Below, one piece after another: positions 5,635 to 10,447 of a DNA stretch of 10,447 nt. Origin of the DNA: CAZCJA01 sp964499015 (GTDB lineage: Bacteria; Elusimicrobiota; Elusimicrobia; F11); contig CAZCJA010000075.1 of NCBI GenBank assembly GCA_964499015.1, positions 1 to 10,447 on the forward strand, written 5' to 3'. The position numbers and the translations under genes are program-made. Positions within the stretch are counted from its first letter, which is position 1. The number at the start of each line of letters is the position of its first letter. Under the pieces are notes generated by a model. It made no database searches, was not told the DNA's origin, and saw only the letters and a list, made by a program, of their open reading frames with translations.

Positions 5635-8600
5635 TTGCATCTAGAAAATGCGCTTTTTAGACATGTCCCACGGCTTTTTCTAACAGGATATCTGTTCAGT
5701 TTCCTGGTTGCCGTGCCATCTTCAGCCGCGGAAGACGATCCCTACCGCTTCGGACCCGCCCTCGACGAAAAAACCACCGCTCCGGATCCCAACCCCGCTC
5801 CGTTTCATTTTGACCAACGCAATTGGAATCAAATGCGCCGCGACATTGAAGGTGGCCGCAAACCCGGGCAAGCCCCTGTCATGGTCGAAAAATCGACCAC
5901 AACAACCACCGCCGAGGTCGAACCGCCCAAGGCCCCGCCTGGCCAGATTACGTTCGAGCTTCCGTATGAATCCTCGCTGGCGATCACCGGCCGTAAAGTC
6001 ATCAAAGTTGAGATCGAAAACAAACACATCACCGCTGAACGCGCCAACGAGCTTGGCACGACCCAAGACACCCAGTCCTTCAACATGGAACAGGAACTCC
6101 AGGCCAAAATCCAAGGAACCGTAGCCCGCAAGACCACCATCAACGTTAATTTTGACGACACCAAGGAAAATGTTCAGGACTTCTCGGTCGTTTATAAAGG
6201 CGATCCGGACGAAGTCGTTCAAGAAGCGGCGTTCGGCGATATCGTGCTGTCCCTGCCGGCCACGGAATTCGTCAACTATCAGAAACAGCTCTTCGGTATT
6301 CGCGCCTCCCTCAAATACAAGAAAGCGGGCCTCATGTTGATCGGTTCGCGCACAAAAGGAACCACCGAAACCAAACGCTTTACCGGTTCCACCGAACGCA
6401 AACAGAAAGTGGTCAACGACGTCGATTATATCCGCCGCAAGTATTACGACCTAACCTTCACCAGCGCAACGGCGATGTACTCCGCCACCGGAACGTTGAC
6501 CGGGCAAACTGTATTGCCACTTAGCGATGCCATTCCCGAACAAGTTTACATAGAAGACAACACCAGTAATCCACAGGCCACAGATGTCCTCGTCAGTCCT
6601 CCTACCGAAGTTGAACGCACAATATCAATACGGATGCGCCGCATGTCCCGTGGCGTCGACTATTCAATCGACCGACTCAAAGGCATTATTACGTTTACCA
6701 ATCCCGTGAACGAGGGTTCACGCGTGGTCATCGATTTTTCAATTAACAATGGAACGAGGTTAAAAGATCTAGCAATCGCCCGTGGCGCGAACCCGGCTAT
6801 AGTCGGTATTTTGATTAAAGACAAAACGCCCGAAGAACCAATGGTTAGTCAGGAAATCAAACGGTTTTATCCAACGAACGACCGCAATATCGTCCGCGAC
6901 AACGGCCTCGGAAACTTTCTTTTGACCGTGAAAGATCCGAATCAGCAGTTGGAAATTGGCTCTACACTGTCGCCGCAACAAACATATCCGGGCACGATCG
7001 AGATGAATTTCGACACGGGCATTTTTGAACTGCGCAATCTGTTTAATTTCCCGGATGTCTACCAAGCCAATGTTTCCGTGGGCACACCATTGCACGCGGT
7101 TTTCGTTCTTGAATACCAAGCATTGAAGCGCACCTTTTTCCTGCGGCCGAACATCGTCCTGCAGTCCGAAACCATCACCATCGATGGACGCCGTTTAAAC
7201 CGCGACTTGGATTACTTCATCGATTACGACATCGGCACCATCACATTCTTCAACGATGATTTGATCCGCGATTCCAGTGTCATTGAGGCCACCTACGAAT
7301 TCGCACCGTTCGGCGGACAATTGGGAGAAACATTGGTGGGCGCGCGCGCGACCTACGATATTTTGACCAACCAGCGCCTCGCCGGCGCGTCGTTCGAATC
7401 ATGGACCTTTGGCTCCACGGTGCTTTACAATTTTTCAGCCAAGCCCACGTCCCCGCCGGATATCCGTTCCACGCCGTCGAGCCTGCTCGTCACCGAAGCC
7501 GATACCAAGATCAACAATTTGAAGTTTGGAGCGTTCACAACGAACATGACGGTCGAAGAAGCGCGCTCCAATGAAAACCCCAACTTGTTCGGCAAAGCGT
7601 TGATCGATTCCATGGAAGGAATACGTCAGGAAGACGGCGCGGCACTTTTGGACGAATCGTGGCAAGTGGCTGCTGTTCCGCAAACCGGCGGATACAATTC
7701 TGTAGCGGATTTCCGGGGTTTTCAGAATGCCGCCAGTCACCTTACGTGGGCGGAAGTGGACGCGCTCACGATCGATCCCAATGACGGCGACGCCACTCAA
7801 AAAGGTCTTGCGATCGGCTACAACTTGAACACGCTTTCCAATGCTGTTAACGAGCAAGTCTCTATGGTGCACATCATTTCACTAAACGGACGCGATTTTT
7901 CGAAAAAATCATCGTTTGAGTTGGATATAACTGGCGCAGGCATTCAAGGTACGGATGTTGAAATGTTTGTTGAATATGGCAGTTTTAATGAGGATGCTGA
8001 TGGCGATGGCTTGCTCGACACGGAAGATCAAATACCACTTGATGGGATACTAAATCTGGGTGAAGACGTTGGGTTCGAATACAACGGCCCAGGCGATGAT
8101 CTTGTAAAAGCCACGACTGGCGATAACGTTATCGTTCGTGTTGGGAACGGCAACACGCGCCTTGATTCAGAAGATTTCACATCCGACCGCGTTCTCAACA
8201 CAGCGGAGATCACCGCGACGAACAGGCCAATTTTTGAAATATCGGCCACGAATCCACTAATTTATGATGGAACCACGTATACAGATTTAAATTTTTCTAA
8301 CCGCATTCTTTTTAAAATACCACTTCGATTCGACACCCTTTCCGAAGATGAAAAAGCGCGGCTTTTAGCGGTACGTCAAGTTCGCGTAACACTGCGCAAC
8401 CGCACCGCAGCCACTCCGCGCACAGGCGCGATCATCGTCAGCAAAGTAGCGATGGTAGGGAACACATGGCAACCAGCAGAATTCAGCTCATCGGGTAGCA
8501 CAATGACTATAACGGCGATCAACAACAAAGACGACGCCGCCTATCAGCCGCTGTTCGGTTTGGCCGACTATAACGAACTATATAAAGGAAACATTCCGGA

Positions 8601-10447
8601 ATCCGACACGCGCGAGCAGGCGCTGGCCTTAAATTACGGCGTTCTTGCCAACGCCACCGCCACAACTAAAAATGTTTATGGCGCCACGCGCGATTTTGCC
8701 AAGCACGATGTCCTCAAATTCTTTGTAAGTAAGCGCAACGCTGATTCATCCGGCAATGATCCTTGCGCTGGCGCGGCCTGCGGGCAATTGTTCATTCAAG
8801 CGGGTTCTGAAACGGAGTATCAGCAGGCCTCAATTAACATCAGCGATATTCCGCAAGCGCGCCAATGGGCGGTGATCACGATTCGCCAGGCGGATGTGAA
8901 TGGCGACGGAACACCCGACCGGTGGGAATCTCTTTCGCCGAACGTGACGATAACACAGTCCGGCACAACGCCGGCCCTCACATCCGTGTCACAGTTAAAA
9001 ATCGGCATTCACGCCGCAGGCCAAGACATTTCCAACGAAATCTGGGTCAACGACATCCATCAAACCGATCCGCATGAACGCAAAGGCGCCGCGCGCCGCT
9101 ACTCCTTTGATACGACGTGGGCCAATTGGATGGATTTTGGCGGAACCTATCGCGATGTCGACCGCCTCTTTCAGACGCCGACCAGCGCCATCACCAATCA
9201 GGACCGTAAACAAACAACGTCATTCCTGAATTTTAATCGCATTAAATTTCTCCCGTTCACTGTTAAGCGCAGCGTTGACGAAACATTTACCCCGGCGGCA
9301 TTTCGCACCAACACCAACGCGCTGGTTTCGTTCTTGCAGGAAGGCAGCGTGCGCAACGAAACCAACAATGCCACGGCGCGCTTGCTGCTCCCGGGTTCAT
9401 TGCCGTCGTTCGACATGAGTTATGACAACTCGATTTCAAAAGCCAATTTGACCCAGCGCACCGACCGCTCGGACACGTGGCGCGTCGGCACAAGCATCTC
9501 GTCTAAATCCCAGCTGGATATCTTGCCTGGAGCTTTTCTGACCTTCCGGCCAATCCCAACAAGCATCACCTACGGGCACACGGAATCGCGTAAAAAACTC
9601 GATTATTCCGACTTGAGCGGTCTGTTGAATTTCGGAATCTCCACGGCACCGCTTTCGTCAACGGACTTGATTCAAAGCAGCATTGAAGACGACGTGCGCA
9701 TGTCGTTCAAACCGTTTGAATCGTTTACGTTCAACCCCTCGTTCCGTTTAAAGACGGAAAAAGACATTCGTGATTTCCGCGACGATGAAGTGGCGGCGCT
9801 GCCCGCGTTGGCGGCGTTTGACAACGAACGCACCCCGCGCGCGATATCGCAAACCGTTACCGCGCAAGGCAACCTGCGTCTCGCCAAGTGGCTGACGCCG
9901 CAATACAACTATTCCTTAACTGGATCCGAAACCAACGAGACGCCCAATCTCAGCAGTGCAACGAACTACTTATTAAAGACCATCAATCGCACAGGGCAGG
10001 GGGAAGTCTCCGCGGCGATTCAGGTGAACCAGCTGCTGCCGAGATTCCGGCCGTTCCAATCGTTAAATTTTAATACCAGTTACAAATTGGAATCGGGCGA
10101 CGCCTATGAAAACGTGGCCAACAGTTTTAAATGGCGGAACAAGCTGTGGGCGGGAGATGAACTGGCCATTAGTTCCTCTACCACGGACCCGGCGCGCCGC
10201 ACCAGTTTGACGCGGCGCAAAACATTCCGCACCAACATGTCCTGGTTGCCGTGGAGCGCGTACAAAATTCTATCGGAACGCTGGAAGCCGTTATCGAGCT
10301 TCTCGCTCACCAATAACTTCCAAACGTCGATCGAAGACCAGGAAGTAACGGGCACAAACACCCACATCGAAGCGGTCACGTTCCCGGATTTGATCATCAC
10401 GGTCAGCGACACGGAAAAATTCTTTGGGGTTAAACGCGGCATCGAGA
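5635..10447 (+). CDS. sprA: SprA/Sov-type T9SS outer-membrane translocon, 3'-truncated by window edge
   Basis: This is the giant beta-barrel channel through which T9SS cargo crosses the outer membrane. I translated 1604 codons from TTG 5635 to the right edge with no stop; SprA proteins are commonly 2300-2500 aa, so roughly a third is missing. Residues 1-32 form a signal peptide (basic start, hydrophobic GYLFSFLVAVP, cut near SSAA before EDD). A Thr/Pro-rich linker spans about 83-103. Family landmarks: ELQAKIQGTVARKTTINVNF (154-173), YKGDPDEVV (187 on), QLFGIRASLKY (218 on), paired motifs GVDYSIDRLKGIITF and RDLDYFIDYDIGTITF (about 341-355 and 523-538), NPNLFGKALIDSMEG (about 648-662), a D-rich segment DADGDGLLDTED (about 787-798) and SNEIWVNDI (about 1133-1141) followed by barrel-strand sequence. 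The whole visible protein has only two cysteines, in CAGAAC. The upstream PorV-like gene and CTD-bearing protein support a T9SS role. Because the start is TTG, gene callers may place it too far downstream. Confidence 0.92.
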   Translation, partial: MHLENALFRHVPRLFLTGYLFSFLVAVPSSAAEDDPYRFGPALDEKTTAPDPNPAPFHFDQRNWNQMRRDIEGGRKPGQAPVMVEKSTTTTTAEVEPPKAPPGQITFELPYESSLAITGRKVIKVEIENKHITAERANELGTTQDTQSFNMEQELQAKIQGTVARKTTINVNFDDTKENVQDFSVVYKGDPDEVVQEAAFGDIVLSLPATEFVNYQKQLFGIRASLKYKKAGLMLIGSRTKGTTETKRFTGSTERKQKVVNDVDYIRRKYYDLTFTSATAMYSATGTLTGQTVLPLSDAIPEQVYIEDNTSNPQATDVLVSPPTEVERTISIRMRRMSRGVDYSIDRLKGIITFTNPVNEGSRVVIDFSINNGTRLKDLAIARGANPAIVGILIKDKTPEEPMVSQEIKRFYPTNDRNIVRDNGLGNFLLTVKDPNQQLEIGSTLSPQQTYPGTIEMNFDTGIFELRNLFNFPDVYQANVSVGTPLHAVFVLEYQALKRTFFLRPNIVLQSETITIDGRRLNRDLDYFIDYDIGTITFFNDDLIRDSSVIEATYEFAPFGGQLGETLVGARATYDILTNQRLAGASFESWTFGSTVLYNFSAKPTSPPDIRSTPSSLLVTEADTKINNLKFGAFTTNMTVEEARSNENPNLFGKALIDSMEGIRQEDGAALLDESWQVAAVPQTGGYNSVADFRGFQNAASHLTWAEVDALTIDPNDGDATQKGLAIGYNLNTLSNAVNEQVSMVHIISLNGRDFSKKSSFELDITGAGIQGTDVEMFVEYGSFNEDADGDGLLDTEDQIPLDGILNLGEDVGFEYNGPGDDLVKATTGDNVIVRVGNGNTRLDSEDFTSDRVLNTAEITATNRPIFEISATNPLIYDGTTYTDLNFSNRILFKIPLRFDTLSEDEKARLLAVRQVRVTLRNRTAATPRTGAIIVSKVAMVGNTWQPAEFSSSGSTMTITAINNKDDAAYQPLFGLADYNELYKGNIPESDTREQALALNYGVLANATATTKNVYGATRDFAKHDVLKFFVSKRNADSSGNDPCAGAACGQLFIQAGSETEYQQASINISDIPQARQWAVITIRQADVNGDGTPDRWESLSPNVTITQSGTTPALTSVSQLKIGIHAAGQDISNEIWVNDIHQTDPHERKGAARRYSFDTTWANWMDFGGTYRDVDRLFQTPTSAITNQDRKQTTSFLNFNRIKFLPFTVKRSVDETFTPAAFRTNTNALVSFLQEGSVRNETNNATARLLLPGSLPSFDMSYDNSISKANLTQRTDRSDTWRVGTSISSKSQLDILPGAFLTFRPIPTSITYGHTESRKKLDYSDLSGLLNFGISTAPLSSTDLIQSSIEDDVRMSFKPFESFTFNPSFRLKTEKDIRDFRDDEVAALPALAAFDNERTPRAISQTVTAQGNLRLAKWLTPQYNYSLTGSETNETPNLSSATNYLLKTINRTGQGEVSAAIQVNQLLPRFRPFQSLNFNTSYKLESGDAYENVANSFKWRNKLWAGDELAISSSTTDPARRTSLTRRKTFRTNMSWLPWSAYKILSERWKPLSSFSLTNNFQTSIEDQEVTGTNTHIEAVTFPDLIITVSDTEKFFGVKRGIE

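Noticed and set aside
5708..6222. Short frames on both strands at the start of the SprA-like gene (138 and 166 codons)
   Set aside because: Both overlap the SprA-like frame, which has a signal peptide and family motifs. Their sequences are low-complexity shadows.
1..10447. Transposase, tRNA, rRNA, riboswitch or phage attachment signals
   Set aside because: I found no terminal inverted repeats with target duplications, no cloverleaf-like tRNA sequence and no recognisable conserved RNA motif by eye.

Overview
The window carries five protein-coding genes and no RNA genes, CRISPR array or mobile element that I can recognise. It comes from a diderm (outer-membrane) bacterium: a pair of LptF/LptG-type lipopolysaccharide export permeases is read on the minus strand, and a cluster of outer-membrane secretion genes on the plus strand. 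That plus-strand cluster looks like part of a type IX secretion system (T9SS): a PorV/PorQ-family outer-membrane beta-barrel, a large secreted repeat protein ending in a T9SS-type C-terminal sorting domain, and the first 1604 codons of a SprA/Sov-type giant translocon, cut by the right edge of the window.

The lineage cannot be fixed from sequence alone. T9SS is best known in Bacteroidota. Two of the three plus-strand genes, however, have clear Shine-Dalgarno sequences (AAGGAG before the secreted protein, AGGGG before the SprA-like gene), base composition is balanced to slightly GC-rich, and the SprA-like gene seems to start with TTG. Bacteroidota typically lack strong Shine-Dalgarno sites, so I favour another FCB-group or candidate-phylum diderm (for example Fibrobacterota, Gemmatimonadota, Elusimicrobiota or similar), as an inference.

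Layout. 1-1080 (minus): LptG-like permease, 3' end outside the window. 1077-2162 (minus): LptF-like permease, overlapping the LptG-like start by an ATGA. 2163-2265: short divergent intergenic region holding the upstream signals of both directions. 2266-3243 (plus): PorV-like barrel. 3236-5515 (plus): signal peptide, 3-copy beta-propeller-like array, two InlB-B-like domains, 5-copy NHL-like array, a third InlB-B-like domain and a T9SS C-terminal domain. 5516-5634: short gap with a hairpin and the SprA ribosome binding site. 5635-10447 (plus): SprA-like protein, open at the right edge.

How they fit together. In characterised T9SS, SprA/Sov forms the outer-membrane channel, PorV docks on it and collects cargo by the C-terminal domain, and cargo is delivered to the cell surface (in Porphyromonas joined to A-LPS). 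Here channel, shuttle and a plausible cargo are adjacent, with shuttle and cargo translationally overlapping. The neighbouring LptF/LptG pair would supply LPS to the same membrane face. The motor and ring components of T9SS (PorK/L/M/N) and the signal peptidase PorU are not in this window.
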